64,000 nt of DNA from Dendrocalamus latiflorus (GCA_017311315.1 CM029654.1:4657382-4721381), one strand, 5' to 3'; positions 1-11,819 are shown, counted from the first letter of the stretch. The notes: a model not told the origin generated them from the sequence alone. Program-made: numbers and translations.

Positions 1-355
1 TCGAGATTCTTAGAACTGTCAGTCTCTTACTAGTTCTGATAAATGCGTTTAAGCTTAAATTTTAACCATAACAGAATAAAATTTTAATACATCAGCAAAG
101 TGTTACCCGATATGATGTTCTTGAATTGTTGACTTTTTACTAAACAAAGTAGTGAACATGATGGATTTAATTCCACTTGTTAGGGACCACAAGCATGAAC
201 ATGTGGCAGTGGCCTTTTGTTTAATGCCTAAAGTAGTCAAGTTGAAATTGGGTTACAGACTATATTTTAATTCTTTACATTCTGTTAGGTAACAAGCAGC
301 TACTCATAACTAAGACCACACCACAAATCTTCATATATTTAATCTGAGTGGCTGT
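1..355. other. no recognisable gene
   Basis: AT-rich sequence left of the Ds-like insertion. I see no open frame of note and no repeat that matches the rest of the window. It is probably the original host locus into which the Ds-like element and the old Copia inserted. Confidence 0.4.
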
Positions 356-763
356 GTCTAAATTAGGGATGAAAACGGTCGGAAACGGTCGGAAAACTCC
401 TCAACCGTTTTCTACTTCTACATTTGAATACGAAAACGAAAGCGAAAGCGGTAAAGCCGGACACGAAAACGAACGCGAACTTACGGAATATCGAGAATTT
501 CGAAAACGAACCAATTCGAGCGGAATTATGTCGAACACGGTCGGTATACGAAAATTCAATACGGAATACCGACCTGTAGGACCAAATGCATAACAATTAA
601 CAAGTGACCAAGTACATAACAATTACCAAGTGCATGATCAAGTTCAAGTGCATATAATAATTAACAAGTGCATGACCCTTGGTCTTAAGTATTAACACAA
701 TAGCCGACACAAATACAAATACAATACAAGTCTAGAACAAGCAATTAACAGCTAGCAGAACAT

Positions 764-1025
764 CTACAGTTCATCAGCATCATCCATGAGGTCAGGATCG
801 CTTTCCATATCTTTTGCTTCCTCATTGTCCTCCTCAGAGTCCTCATCCCCCTTCTTGTCCTTTTCCTACAAGTTTGCAAAGTGAATTAAAATTAGATGTA
901 GCAATAGCATATTTCAGAGCAAGCAGTCAATAAACATACACATACCTCAATTTTCAGTTTAGCCACAACATTAGCCAAAGCCTCAACCTCAAGATCACTC
1001 ACAATTGATCCAACCATTTTAGAAT
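764..1025 (-). pseudogene. captured 3' exons of an unidentified gene inside the Ds-like element
   Basis: On the minus strand an exon-like block (about 1025 to 946) begins after a TTCAG acceptor and ends at a GTATGTG donor. An ~80-bp intron follows, ending in TTGTAG. A last exon at 865-764 encodes 33 residues and a stop. That exon is very acidic (runs such as DEDSEEDNEE) and ends in DDADEL. Splice sites and frame agree between the two blocks. The sequence does not resemble the C-terminus of an hAT transposase as I know it, so I infer a transduplicated host gene fragment. I cannot name the donor gene. Confidence 0.5.
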
Positions 1026-1040
1026 CTGAACAAAAAATTT

Positions 1041-1290
1041 GGTATTCCGTATTTCGAACCGAATTTACAATACGGTATATTCCGAATAAAATGTAGAAAA
1101 GTAGAAAACGGTCGGAAAACGCCTAAACTGTTTCCGCTCCGTTTTCGAATTTGGTATTCCGTATTTCGAACCGAATTTACAATACGGTATATTCCGAATA
1201 AAATGTAGAAAAGTAGAAAACGGTCGGAAAACGCCTAAACCGTTTCCGCTCCGTTTTCGAATTTGGTATTCCGTATTTCGAACCGAATTC
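1041..1290. repeat. 112-bp tandem repeat in the Ds-like subterminal region
   Basis: Units begin at 1041, 1153 and 1265 (GGTATTCCGTATTTCG...). Two full near-identical copies are followed by a partial third. Each unit carries several AAACGG/CCGTTT-type motifs, so the duplication multiplies probable transposase-binding sites at one end only. Confidence 0.85.
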
Positions 1291-1402
1291 GAATTTGTCC
1301 GAAAATACGAATTCAATCGGGTCAAATATAGAAAACGATGCGGTTCGGTACGGGATATTTCCGTTTTGTTTTCATCCCTAGTCTAAATACTGTTGATTGC
1401 CA

Positions 1403-1703
1403 TTCAGAATTTTTGATGAATAGTACGATAGGATCGTCAATTGCAATTAGAGAAGTGAATGGTTGTAATCTCTAACGGAAGCTTTTTTCTCTAATCTACT
1501 ATTTTTTGATTGTCTATCCTGCCAACGTAGCAAAAAAAAAGTCAAAAGAGGGGAAAAGGAAAATAATTTTTGGTACTGTAGCTATAGTGTTTGCACTGCA
1601 GCCACAGTGTTTTTACCGTAGAAGATAAAAAAAATTCAGCAGCGTCGCTTTCGTTGCATGCGTCTACCGCTTGGCCAAAGAAAACAAAAACATCAAGAAA
1701 AAA
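1403..1703 (-). repeat. left LTR of old Copia, outer piece
   Basis: This aligns with the start of the right LTR at 19275 (shared AGAAT..TTGATG, then a run around CTTTTTCTCTAATC and the segment ending TCAAGAAAA). It is cut at the MULE 1 insertion site, whose 9-bp duplication occupies 1695-1703. The LTR continues at 16054. Confidence 0.75.
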
Positions 1704-1960
1704 GAAATTTGGACACTGTTGGACCCATAGCCCTCCGAAATTCCATTTTTGGCCCCCTAAAGAAAAAAATTCCAAAAATAGACCCCGTTTGAGCGTGCGT
1801 TTACGGGAGGCTGCCACGTGGTCACTGTTCATCCGGTCGTGCGGTCAGCGACCGCACGACCGGCTTGGCGCCGCGCCCGAGCGCGCGATCTCGCGCCCAG
1901 CGCGCGACCGCCTCGCCCACCGCGCGACCGCCTCGCCCCACCGCGCGACCGCCCCGCCCA
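1704..1960 (+). repeat. MULE 1 left terminal inverted repeat
   Basis: About 240-260 bp are nearly identical to the reverse complement of 15785-16044. The outer part is AT-rich. The inner part is very GC-rich and made of repeated GCGCGACCGCC(T)CGCCC-like blocks, which continue to about 2035 with lower similarity to the other end. It contains a perfect 14-bp-arm hairpin at 1833-1863 (CCGGTCGTGCGGTC, loop AGC). Long frames through this block are low-complexity and not genes. Confidence 0.9.
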
Positions 1961-2329
1961 GCGCGCGACTGCCTCGCCCCAGCGCGCGACCGCCCCGCCC
2001 AGCGCGTGTCTTGACGCCCGACCGCGCGAATCTTTGCCATTCGCGTCCCGTCCTTTCGGCCAACATGAAAAAAAGCAGCAGCGCACACTGGGAATTTTTC
2101 TTGTACCCGGCCGCACACGCGTCAGGAGCCCAAAAACGGCCCCCTCAGGAGCACACGCGCATGCAGACTTAAAAGAGCAAGGAGAGGGAAGAAATGCTTG
2201 GCCAGCCAGGAAGCTCAAGCACAGCTGAAACGAAGCCAGAGCGAGAGAGTGAGGAAGCGAAGGAAAGTGACGAGTGAAAACCTGTAGATTTGAGTTGTGT
2301 TTGTTCGGAATCTGCGGTTTTTGCAAATA

Positions 2330-2825
2330 CAAAAATTGTAGATCGTCCCGTGTGCTTCAAGAAGAGGTAAGTCTTGTGCCCCCGAAACTAAAATTTTATG
2401 TATGTGATTAGTCCATAATTAGTCGATTAGCACAAACCATCGTTTGGTAATGTTATTTTATGTGAATGTGTGATACGCGATGTTAATATTTGGTACGTTA
2501 TGTATTTGTAGGTAATCTTTATGTGAACATATGTATTATAAGTCAATGTGTCATACAGTGTGTATGTGTAGGTAAAAATTCACATATGATGCATGCTTTA
2601 TTGTAGTGTAGATAATGTTGTATTTTATGTTGAAGTTACGTATTGTAATGTAGTTAGTTTTTGCTGAAGAAAAGAGAGGAGCGAAAGCCGGAAGAGTTGA
2701 ATTGTTTTCGTTTGGAATCAGTGGACTTGGCAAGTAGAAAAGTTGTAGATCGTCTCGTGAGCATCAACAAGAGGTAAGTTTTGTGCCCATGCAACTATAA
2801 TTTTATGTATGTCATTAGGCCTGAA
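2330..2825 (+). repeat. duplicated leader segment with splice donor
   Basis: Segments starting near 2336 and 2743 (period ~407) share TTGTAGATCGTC.CGTG and an AAGAGGTAAGT donor, followed by similar intronic sequence. They look like two versions of a 5' untranslated exon for the transposase transcript. The acceptor may be the TTAG just before the mudrA start at 3935. The remainder of 2040-3930 is AT-rich with no gene that I can support. Confidence 0.5.
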
Positions 2826-3934
2826 TTAACGAAACCATCTTGTGTTACTGTTATTTGATGTCAATATTTTATACGCTATGTATGTATAGCAAATCTTGCA
2901 TATGTTTAGCATGATGTATTGTAGTGTATATAGGGTTTCATTTTTTTGTGAACATACGTACTGTAAAGTAGTTTCAGTTAGGTGGAAAATATGAAGTTGT
3001 AGTGTGTAGACGTTGAGAAAACACATATTTATGTTAGAGCAATTGTAGGTGATAACAATACTACTAGGATTAAAATAAATTAGAAATAAATTTGGTAGAT
3101 TAGAAATAATGGAGGGTGAAAGGTACAGAAGTGGTAACTGAGGAAAGTAACAGGTATGGTGTGGGGAGGAGCAGGTGAGGACTGTGCAGTAAGTTTGCAA
3201 GTGGGGAAGATCTTGGTCTGCGTGCTAGTGCACTTGTTGGCTGTACTGTATCGTATAGAATCGAGGTGGTGGAAGGAGAAAGAAATCAGAAATGGCATGG
3301 CACCCGCCACCACCTCTACTCTACTCTAGGCCAGCATCTTTTCGCTTTGAACTTATCCCAAAATAAAAATAAACGGATACCTTTTGAAGTGAATTTTTCG
3401 AATGGTTTACAGACTTCAAATCTATATACGCTGTTTATGTCGTTTGCTGCGTCTCGAAAAATGTTGACCGTAGTTATTTGTAGTGTTTATGTCGTTTTCT
3501 ATCTATATACCACTAGAAATTTACATAGACATTTACTTTTTCAGAAATATTTGCTGCGTCCAAATGTCGTTTGCTACATAGACTGTTTATGTCTATAGTT
3601 AGAAAAGATTGTAGTTTAAATAATATGTATGTGTTGAAAAAGTAAATATTTATGTTGGAGCATTTGTAGGTGGTAAATTTGTAGTAGTTAGATTAGAGAC
3701 AATTTGTATAATTAGTATGCTTAGTGAATTACCGTAGTATGAAAGTCATTTGATGGAAAAAATGATAAGTATATTTAATTTGATGTATGGTACAATTAGA
3801 AAGTGAAATAGTTACAAATAAATCGTAGATTTAGAAATACAAAACATATAATAATCGAAACTGTTAATTACATGATACGATTGTTACATGCTGTGTACTA
3901 AAATGGTTGATTATGCACTTATGTTAGGTACGCA

Positions 3935-6596
3935 ATGGCTGGCATTGAACAATTGATGGTGTTTTATGGGAGTGGTCTCGTACGTGATGGGCCGTATGGG
4001 GCGGACCTGTCAAATTGCGAGCGGACCGTGATCCGGGCACCCGGTCTGAGCGCCATGAGCTTGTCTGAGCTACGGAGGTGTGTCCGTTCAGCGTTCGATC
4101 GACAGACCGCAAGGAAGAAGTTACGGATCGAGGCAGTCTATGCCTCAATGGTGGACGACGGAAGGGGGAGCATATGGCAACTTCTGAAGGTGACCAATGA
4201 CGCCTCATGGGCGAACTACATGGAGGTCGTGCGCAACCGTGATGCTGCGATATATGGGAGGCCAATGGTGTATGTCGAGTTCGTGGAGAGGGCAGAATCA
4301 TCAGGTATGGTTGGTTCAGATGCCGCTGGTGGAGATGAAGTGGCCGGCGGTCATGAAGACCCTTCTGCGGGAGAACATGTGGGCGAGGAAGTGGGTGATG
4401 AAGACGACAGGAGGCGTGCGCAGAATTTCCAGCCCAACGAAGGTGTGCACGACAGGTGGTGGGCCGCCCGTATTGACTGTCATGAGTATCTTGGGGACCG
4501 GGTGGAAGAAGAGGACAGCGAGGAGGATGAGGAGGTTGACACAGGCAGCTCTGGAGAGGACGAGGATGGCGAAGGTGCAACTGGAGGGGTGGTAGGTCGT
4601 GTTGTGACCATGGACGATGCGTACGTGTCGTCCAGACTGGACGACATCGCAGCGGCAGCCCTAGTTCTGCCACAGGCGGAGGAGGGAGAATGGGGGTTCA
4701 GCGAGGGCGCACTGTATTTGGGGCAGTGCTTCCGTAATAAGAGTGTTGTCCAGCAGGCTATTGCTAGACATGCCGTCAACATAAGCCGGACGTATCGGGT
4801 CCACAAGTCAAAGCCGGACACGTACGTCGTGAAGTGTGTTGACGGGTCATGTGGTGGCAAAGTCCGTGCACAACGGTACAAGGGCGTTGGCACGGAGTTC
4901 CGGATAACGGTGCTCCAAGATCACAGTTGCGAGCTTGCGGGGCCAGTACATAGGCACCGCAACATGACATCACGTTATGTTGCGGTGGTGGTCACGCACC
5001 TCGTCCAGGCGTATGTGTCAATTTCCCCGAAGGTTCTGATGGCGGAAGTAGCGAACACGGCGGGGTACGAAGTGAGCTACAAGAAGGTGTGGCGGGCGAA
5101 GCGAAAGGTGCTGCACGGTATGTATGGGACGTACGAGGAGGCGTACGACCTGGTCCCAAGAATGCTGAATCAAATTGCACAATCAAACCCAGGCACTTAC
5201 ATAAACAGGCAGGAGAGGGTCCATCCTACGGAGGGCCCGAACTGTTTCATTCTTGACAGTGTTCTGGGCCTTCCATCAGGCGATACAAGGGTTCAGGTGG
5301 TGCCGTCCAGTGCTAACCGTAGATGGGACGTTCCTATCCGGCAAGTACAAGGGCACTATCCTTACCGCAGTTGCAGCCGATGCAAATGACCAGTTACTCC
5401 CAGTGGCATTTGCAATTGTGTAGAACGAGAATACAGATAGCTGGCTTTGGTTTCTTTGCAATTTGAAGAATGCCGTAGTGCAAGACAGGCCTGAAGTGTG
5501 CCTTATCTCCGACCGCAATGCAGGCTTGCTGTCTGCGTTGCGAACGTTGCAGAATGGGACGCAGGCCCCCGTCCAGTGGACTGATGTGAAGAACCGCTGG
5601 TGCATGAGGCATATTGCAGCGAACTTCCACAGAAGGTTCCATAGCAAGGACCTCATGAAGATGTTCAAGAAGCTATGCATGCAGAATCAGAAGCGGAAGT
5701 TCGACGCCCTGCGAAAGCAGCTCGATCAGGAGGCTACGAAGCATGTGCATGCAGAAGCAGGGGCCGTGGAGGGAGGCTCCACAAGAGTCGGGGTATTCTC
5801 ACAATGGGTTCAGTCCAATGCACCTGACTTGGAAATGTGGTCTTTGTTGCACGACACCGGTGGGGCGAGGTATGGGATCATGACAACCAACATGTCCGAG
5901 GTTTACAATGGTGTATTGAAGGGCGTCAGATCCCTGCCGATCACGGCAATTGTGGCCGAGACCTGTAACCGTACCGTCGGGTACTTTGTGAATAGAGCCA
6001 GGATGGCGCAGAAGCACGTTGAGGAAAACAAGCAATACTCTGAGGTCATGCAGGCCTTCATGGACAGGAAGATGGAGAAGGCTCGAACCCACATTGCTCA
6101 GCCCATTGATGGCTTAAGGAGGAAGTTTGAGGTCCGCCTAAGGCAGAAGTATGTCATAGGTCACATTAGAGGGGAGCGCAAGCAGGTATGCACGATTGGT
6201 GATGAAGCATCTTGCACCTGCAACAAGCCCCAGCTTCTGCACAAGCCATGCTCCCATGTGTACGCGGCCTGCGCTGTATGGAACCAGGCGTCGACACAGT
6301 ACATCTCCAAGTACTACGACATGCAGCACTTGTATGCAACCTGGAGTGCAGAGTTCCATTCCTACGGGGTAGACATGCACTACAGGGAATTATGGCCGGG
6401 GGAGATAAAGTGGGTGCCCAACGATGCACTGAAGCATGTCGGTCGTGGAAGACGACAAAGCCGTCGCATCCGCAACGACATGGATGAGAGCCAGCGAGGG
6501 GATCGTGTTCGGCGCCCGAAGTGTAGGCTATGCAAGACCTTTGGCCACTCCCTCAGTCAGTGCCCAAACAGGCCGGCATCAAGCAACGCTCCGTAG
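3935..6596 (+). pseudogene. mudrA-like MULE transposase, frameshifted and with a premature stop
   Basis: This is the cut-and-paste transposase of MULE 1. The N-terminal frame from 3935 includes an acidic linker and then a MuDR-type DNA-binding region (from LYLGQCFRNK to HRHRNMTSRYVA). The catalytic part follows in another frame: first Asp in VDGTFLSGKYKG (5322), second Asp in LISDRNAGLL, and Glu in NMSEVYNGVLKG. C-terminal are a SWIM zinc finger (C-T-C ... CSHVYAAC) and a CCHC knuckle (CRLCKTFGHSLSQC). Two lesions are visible. The frame changes near 5262 (ILDSV to FWAFHQA; a 2-bp loss or 1-bp gain). A TAG at 5421-5423 sits where Glu is expected in AIVENEN. The last 1.1 kb from 5424 is open. 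Start 3935 follows a TTAG acceptor-like site. Confidence 0.92.
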
Positions 6597-6874
6597 TACC
6601 AACCACAATCCATATGTAATGTATTATTCAGGAGGTGTACGCTTAATTGTTGGCTCGATGGTGTAGCTATGTATTGCACATTACCATGTTATGTATATTT
6701 TCGCACATTCCATATGTTTCCTTGTCGTGTGGGTCATATTCGTGTGCACATTTTATGTATGTTTTTGTACATTCCGTACGTTTCCCTGTCATAACATTTG
6801 TTGTTAATTATGTTGTTATTTGTTGCACATTTTGTTGTAATGTACACTAACTTGTTATCCTTCTTTGGCAGGAC

Positions 6875-9590
6875 ATGGCGTTCGAGCTGCTAGAGCCCCG
6901 TTGGGACGAGCACCACCGATGCCATGTGTGGTTGTCGGCACCCGCACAAGGGCCTCCTTGCTTCGTCCTTAGGGGCCCCCGAGAGAACTGGCGTCTCGAC
7001 CATCGGTACATCCCACTACTGCGGGACACCGGTCTGCTGCCCATTGCCCGCATGTTGGATCTACCGCATGGGTTCCAGTACGATGCGCCACTGTTGTCAG
7101 CTCTCGTTGATCGATGGAGGCCGGAGACTCACACCTTCCACTTCCGGTGGGGGGAGATGACGGTTACTCTGCAGGACGTCACGATGATTACAGGTCTACC
7201 CCTCCGTGGTGCTGCTTTGGTGCCACCCCCGAAGGCAGCAGATTGGAAGGTCCGTCTGGGTCACCGGTTCGGTCATGCGATCCGAGACAACGCAGCTGGG
7301 GTGCCACATGGATGGCTTCGTCGCTTCATGACCTGTCCTGCAGACGCAGATGAGGTCGCGGTGCGGACGCACTTCGTTGCATACCTGCTATATCTGTTCG
7401 GGTACGTCTTGTTCCCTAGCACGACTGGAGACTCCGTGCAGCCTAGCTACATACCGCTAGCGGAGTCCTTGGCGGATGGCTGGCCTGGTCAGCAGCCACA
7501 GTATAGCTGGGGATCAGCAGTCCTTAGCTCCACATACCGAGGCTTGTGTGACGCCTCGCAGCGCACTGCGGCCAGCGAGCCGGTCCTAGCCGCTTGCTAC
7601 CTTCTCCTTCAGTTGTGGTCATGGGAACACTTCCCCGTTGGCAGGCCTGACTTTGGTCGTCGTGTGCACCCTTATGACCTCATCCCGCAGTTGTATGGTG
7701 GTGACGACCCCGTTGATGCGCCCACAATGGGTACACGTTGGACGCATGGTCAGTTGAGGTGGGCCAGGGAGAGACCGAGACGTGCGTACTCGGATTTCCA
7801 CCAGAGGTTCGAGCTTCTGGCGTTTGGCGACGTAGACTGGTGGCCATGGTCACCACAGTTAATTGCGAACACGGCCCCCCACGGGTTTTCACACCAGTGC
7901 GAGCGAGATCAGAGGTACTGGATGACGACCTGCCACTTGGTGTTCGCGCACTGCGTCGAGCCGTACAGCCCACACCGAGTCATGGGACAGTTCGGGCTGT
8001 ACCAGCATGTCCCTCCCATGGCAGGACGCCCTCTTGCGGAGGAGTTCCACCGGTATGTCAGTACACCCCAAATTTAATTACTGCATTAGTGTCAATGTCA
8101 GTACCGTACTGATTGTGTAATGTCTCAATGGACTTGCAGGCAATCGAGGAGAGGGCGAGCGACCGAAGACTGGAGAGCCACACAGCGGACGTGGACAGAC
8201 ATGTGGTCTGACCATGCGCATACGATGCTTGTGGATGAGACACGGCCGTACGACCCGGACGACCCCGCGCCGTACAGGGCGTACCTTGACTGGTACGCTC
8301 CACGCACCCGCTGTAGGCTTATTGCAGGGGAGCCGCCACAACCTCCACTTCATGCTGTTCCCGAGGCGGCTATACAGGAAGGTCCAGACCGTCATCTAGC
8401 GGCACGGGTCGACGAGGCGGTATGAGAGTACTGTGTCATTACGCAATGCAGGATTACATTTGAAGTGACTGTTTGTTTCACTGCAGGTGGACCGGCTACA
8501 TCGTATCGACATCGAGGCTAATGAGGCTATACGACATAGGAAGTCAAATACCGAATCTCGGTGGGTAAGTTATATGCGCAGCATCAGCGAAAGGGCAAGG
8601 GGTGCGATACGGGGCTTGAGTTGTGGTCGCCACCGAGATGACGTTGTTGCTACACGCGGTGGCGGACGTGGCCAGGGACCACCACCTCCCTCCGCGCCTC
8701 CGTCAGCACCAGGATCAGCACGGCCATCCTCGGCCTCCACGCGCTTCGGCCCGGCGGTTCGACAATTGTCAACTATTTGTTTATGCACTCATTTACCATT
8801 TATGTCTAACCACATGTTCGTCTTGCAGCAATTGCGACAGGATAGCACGCTGCTACGGAGGTCGACATCGCCGCACGAACCAGAGGGGCCGTCCGAGAGT
8901 CGTCCAAGCTACGGTCGCTCGGCCTCCACGCGCTTCGGCCCGGCGGTTCGACAATTGTCAACTATTTGTTCATGCACTCATTTACCATTTATGTCTAACC
9001 ACATGTTCGTCTTGCAGCAATTGCGACGGGATAGCACGTCGCAACACGCATCGTCATCACGGAGGCCGACGGACGAGCGACCGCGCTCTCCAGGACGACG
9101 GGGGCCCACTCCAGACAGCGCCCCTGACTCGCCGGACCAACCAGAGGGGCAGATGCCCTCGTATCTCCCGGGACAGGTGCAGACCAACCTATATGACCGG
9201 GACAGGTGGGTTGTGCCGACCTATCAAGGCATGACATCGCACGAGTACATGGGGGACTACCCGTCGACATCCTCATTTCACCAGCCACATACCCCGGTAT
9301 GCACTAACATTGTAAGCTAAACAGGTGTATTTCATTATGAACAATTTTCGTACTTTCCATTGCCTAATTCAGTTGTACCATCTAAGCAGGACGTAGCCAC
9401 CTCCTCCGATTGGGTGAGCTCTATGCTTTATGACCAGCCGTCACAACAGTCCACAGAGTTGTACCCACCGCCGCCTCGGCCACACCCCTCGCACTACGAT
9501 CTTCGCGATGCACCACGCTCCCCTAGTAGGTTCACCTTCTCAGAGGATCATATGCGCCGTACGAGGCGGCGACGAGGAGATGTTGAATGA
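6875..9590 (+). CDS. plant mobile domain (PMD) protein, aminotransferase-like family
   Basis: This encodes a PMD protein, a family found both as host proteins (MAIN/MAIL) and inside plant transposons; its role in transposition is unknown. Hallmarks are HRYIPLLRDTGLLPIARM, the block WRPETHTFHFRWGEMTVTL, and QDVTMITGLPLRG, followed by the W-rich C-terminal half. I place exons at 6875-8052, 8140-8419, 8487-9296 and 9390-9590. All junctions are GT-AG and in phase. The C-terminal part is Pro/Arg-rich and low complexity and ends RRTRRRRGDVE. The 8487-9296 exon contains a 189-bp-period duplication that may include retained intron sequence. It lies 280 bp downstream of mudrA on the same strand and converges on the next gene. 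Confidence 0.8.
8731..9037 (+). repeat. 189-bp-period direct duplication in the PMD gene
   Basis: A block of about 118 bp starting CGGCCTCCACGCGCTTCGGC at 8731 recurs at 8920. The spacing is exactly 63 codons, so the frame is kept. Each copy ends in a CTTGCAG acceptor-like sequence, so the duplication may include an intron end rather than pure coding sequence. Confidence 0.85.
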
Positions 9591-9928
9591 ATTTTTTAAA
9601 TTGTGCTTTTGTAATTTTTGTGATGTTTTTCACGTGCTTGATGGTTTGATGTTCAAAGATGGTTTCCAGTATAAAAGGGTTGCTCTAAGTTCTTTGATTT
9701 ACTACGGCATACAACCAACTGAGAGATGACAACACGGGGTAGCGGGAGACAACATGAAACAACTCATACATTTCACGTACATGACATGTAGCAAGTAGTA
9801 CAACCACCAACACACCAACGAACACACCAACTAAAATACAACACAACCGTACATAAAACATTACCAAAAGAGCGGTACGACAACATAGCGTAAAACATTG
9901 CGAACATACACGAGGAAAACCTCCAGCA

Positions 9929-10334
9929 CTACAACTTGAGGATAACAATACACACAAGAAACAAAATACCACACAACATAACATTTATCTTCCACTCTAG
10001 TCTGTCGAAACGATGCCGCATCCCGACGGGGTCGCAACCCCCCACGACAACTCTCTCACGGCGAACACTGTCTGTCCTATTTCCCATTTCATCCTCCCAC
10101 ACCCAGAATCGGCAACCACCATGAGCTTCCTGCGATTCCATGACAAGAAGTTTTTTAAACATACAACCATGATTTCAACGAACCCGAAACAATCTGACTC
10201 ACCGAGTGATTGGGGCACTTGTAGTAGTGTCGCCCAGGATTCGCGGCCGTCTGTGATGTCCTACGTCTAACCAAGATGTTGCAATTTGGGCACATCACCG
10301 TGGGTGCCCATGAAGACGTGCTGAGCTGACTCAT
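9929..10334 (-). CDS. GRF1: GRF zinc finger with C-terminal membrane helix
   Basis: This is a two-exon gene: exon 1 at 10334-10203 (44 codons), then an intron with GTGAGT donor and CGCAG acceptor, and exon 2 at 10129-9929. The 110-residue product has a single GRF-type zinc finger split by the intron: CPNCN, then NPGRHYYKC, then CRFWVWEDE. A short charged linker follows and then a hydrophobic C-terminal segment (MLCGILFLVCIVIL), probably a tail anchor. A TATA box (TATAAAAC on the minus strand, about 10450-10443) and a 31-bp repeat array lie upstream. It converges on the PMD gene. GRF fingers bind nucleic acid in other proteins; the function here is unknown. Confidence 0.82.
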
Positions 10335-10539
10335 TGCCTAGTCTGGGGGAATGAGCACGAAAGAAAACTACACAGATTGTGAACAACTAACTCAGGAGGT
10401 GACTGATAACATGGCCAGCAAGTTATGTGAGGGATGGCTCCGTTTTATAGGCTGTGTGGGGGGGGGGCAGCCTCACGCACAAAGACCACATACAACACAA
10501 ATCTGGACCCCACACCATGCTGAGTGCGGAGACAAAACA

Positions 10540-10805
10540 TGCCAGCTTTGCGCAGTGACCTCATAAAAAAGGGGCAGCTTTGCTCAGTGACATGACAAAA
10601 GAGGGCAGCTTTGCCCAGTGACATGACAAAACGTGCAGCTTTGCCCAGTGACTTCACAAAACGGGCCAACTTTGCGCAGTGACTTGACAAAACGGGCCAG
10701 CTTTCCGCAGTGACATGTCAAAAGAGGCCAGCTTTCCGCAGTAACTTGACAAAAGAGGTCACCTTTGCCAAGTGGGATGACAAAACGAGGCATCTTTGCT
10801 CAGTA
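10540..10805. repeat. 31-bp repeat array A1 (upstream of GRF1)
   Basis: About eight degenerate units resembling CAGCTTTGCGCAGTGACATG followed by ACAAAACGGGG. The array starts about 90 bp upstream of the GRF1 TATA box. Its right side runs into the 3' flank of the GRF2 gene. Confidence 0.85.
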
Positions 10806-11063
10806 TTGCATTTTTTCTAGCTTGTGATAACAACTCCACGAAGATAACAACCAATCCATCACATACTTAACAACGTTGCACATTACATTGCTACGGAAAG
10901 AGGCCACATCATATGAAGGTCACATAAAATGAAGGCGTCACACACTTATAACACGAAACAACACATACATTGCACATACAGAATTTATGGAAAGTAGTAC
11001 ACCCAACATTTTAATTCAACGCATACATGAACTACAATACGACACAATAATAACCCTCGTTAC

Positions 11064-11677
11064 CTACATGCCAAACGAGCCTCGTGGCACCCACATGGAG
11101 AATTGCTGGGGGGGCCGCCTCGGACGTGGCTGGCCGTCGTGGGAGTGGCATGCATATATGCAGCTCGGGTTCGCGCAGCAACATGTGGGATCATAAGAGC
11201 TTGCTATATTCACGACCTCCTCGTTGCCCCTCTCGCGTTGCATCTGTTCGCGGAGGTCGTTGTTCTCCTCAGTGAGGCTCTCCATTCGGTACTCCAAGTC
11301 CCATATTCGAGCCCATAATGTATCCACATAACGATCAACATACCGTTCATGAGGAGGGTCGATCCAGCGGGAGAAGTCGCATTTTGCCATCTGCAAAAAA
11401 AAGGACGGTTAACTTCGCGGGTCCATAAGCAATACAAAAATGTAATATTACTAAATTGTACCCCGGAGCGTGAGCATCGGAAGAAACGTCGCCCGCCATC
11501 GTTCGGGGAATCCAAGATCTGGACGACCGCGTACTCATTGTGCCTGCATTTCGGCCACGCTGGTTGAGCACGCCGACTTGGCATCAATCGGTACTGTGGA
11601 CCGAACATATCCCTCCTTTCTAAGGGAATGTCGTCCTTCGGTGACCCAAATCCCACTGGCCCCTCGTCTTCCGACAT
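11064..11677 (-). CDS. GRF2: GRF-like zinc finger with coiled coil and Cys-rich tail
   Basis: Exon 1 is 11677-11462 (72 codons), with the donor at GTACAA. Exon 2 is 11390-11064, with acceptor TTGCAG. The product is 180 residues. The finger reads PKCRHNEYAVV, then GGRRFFRC, then KCDFSRWIDPP after the intron, with a C-x-H in place of the usual C-x-C. A helical segment (DLEYRMESLTEENNDLREQM) predicts a short coiled coil. A cysteine cluster (CCCANPSCIYACHSH) and a Pro/Arg-rich end follow. A TATA-like TATAAG lies at 11757-11752 on the minus strand. The gene is divergent from GRF3 across array A2. It is the same length in exon 1 as its MULE 2 counterpart at 62832. Confidence 0.8.
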
Positions 11678-11819
11678 GGTTTGTTCAAGGTCGAAAGACA
11701 GGGTACTTCTTTGTTCGACTCAACAATGTGCTGGGACCCCAACCGTGCTACTTATACCAACCGAGACAACTTCCTGCATTCCCCTCAAACGAATAAAAGG
11801 ACGGTTCTTCGCATAGACG

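Larger units (their letters stand above)
364..1380. mobile_element. Ds-like non-autonomous hAT element
   Basis: The ends are perfect 11-bp inverted repeats, TAGGGATGAAA at 364 and TTTCATCCCTA ending at 1380. These match the terminal repeats of maize Ac/Ds. The flanking 8 bp GTCTAAAT are identical on both sides (356-363 and 1381-1388), the target duplication expected of hAT insertion. Both subterminal regions are dense in AAACGG/CCGTTT-type motifs, the kind of site bound by Ac transposase. The element is 1,017 bp and encodes no hAT transposase. Its middle carries two exon-like segments on the minus strand. Confidence 0.93.

Noticed and set aside
1591..2332. Several long overlapping frames on both strands in the GC-rich block.
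   Set aside because: This is the GC-rich repeated part of the MULE TIR and its flank; the products are low-complexity Arg/Ala/Pro sequence.
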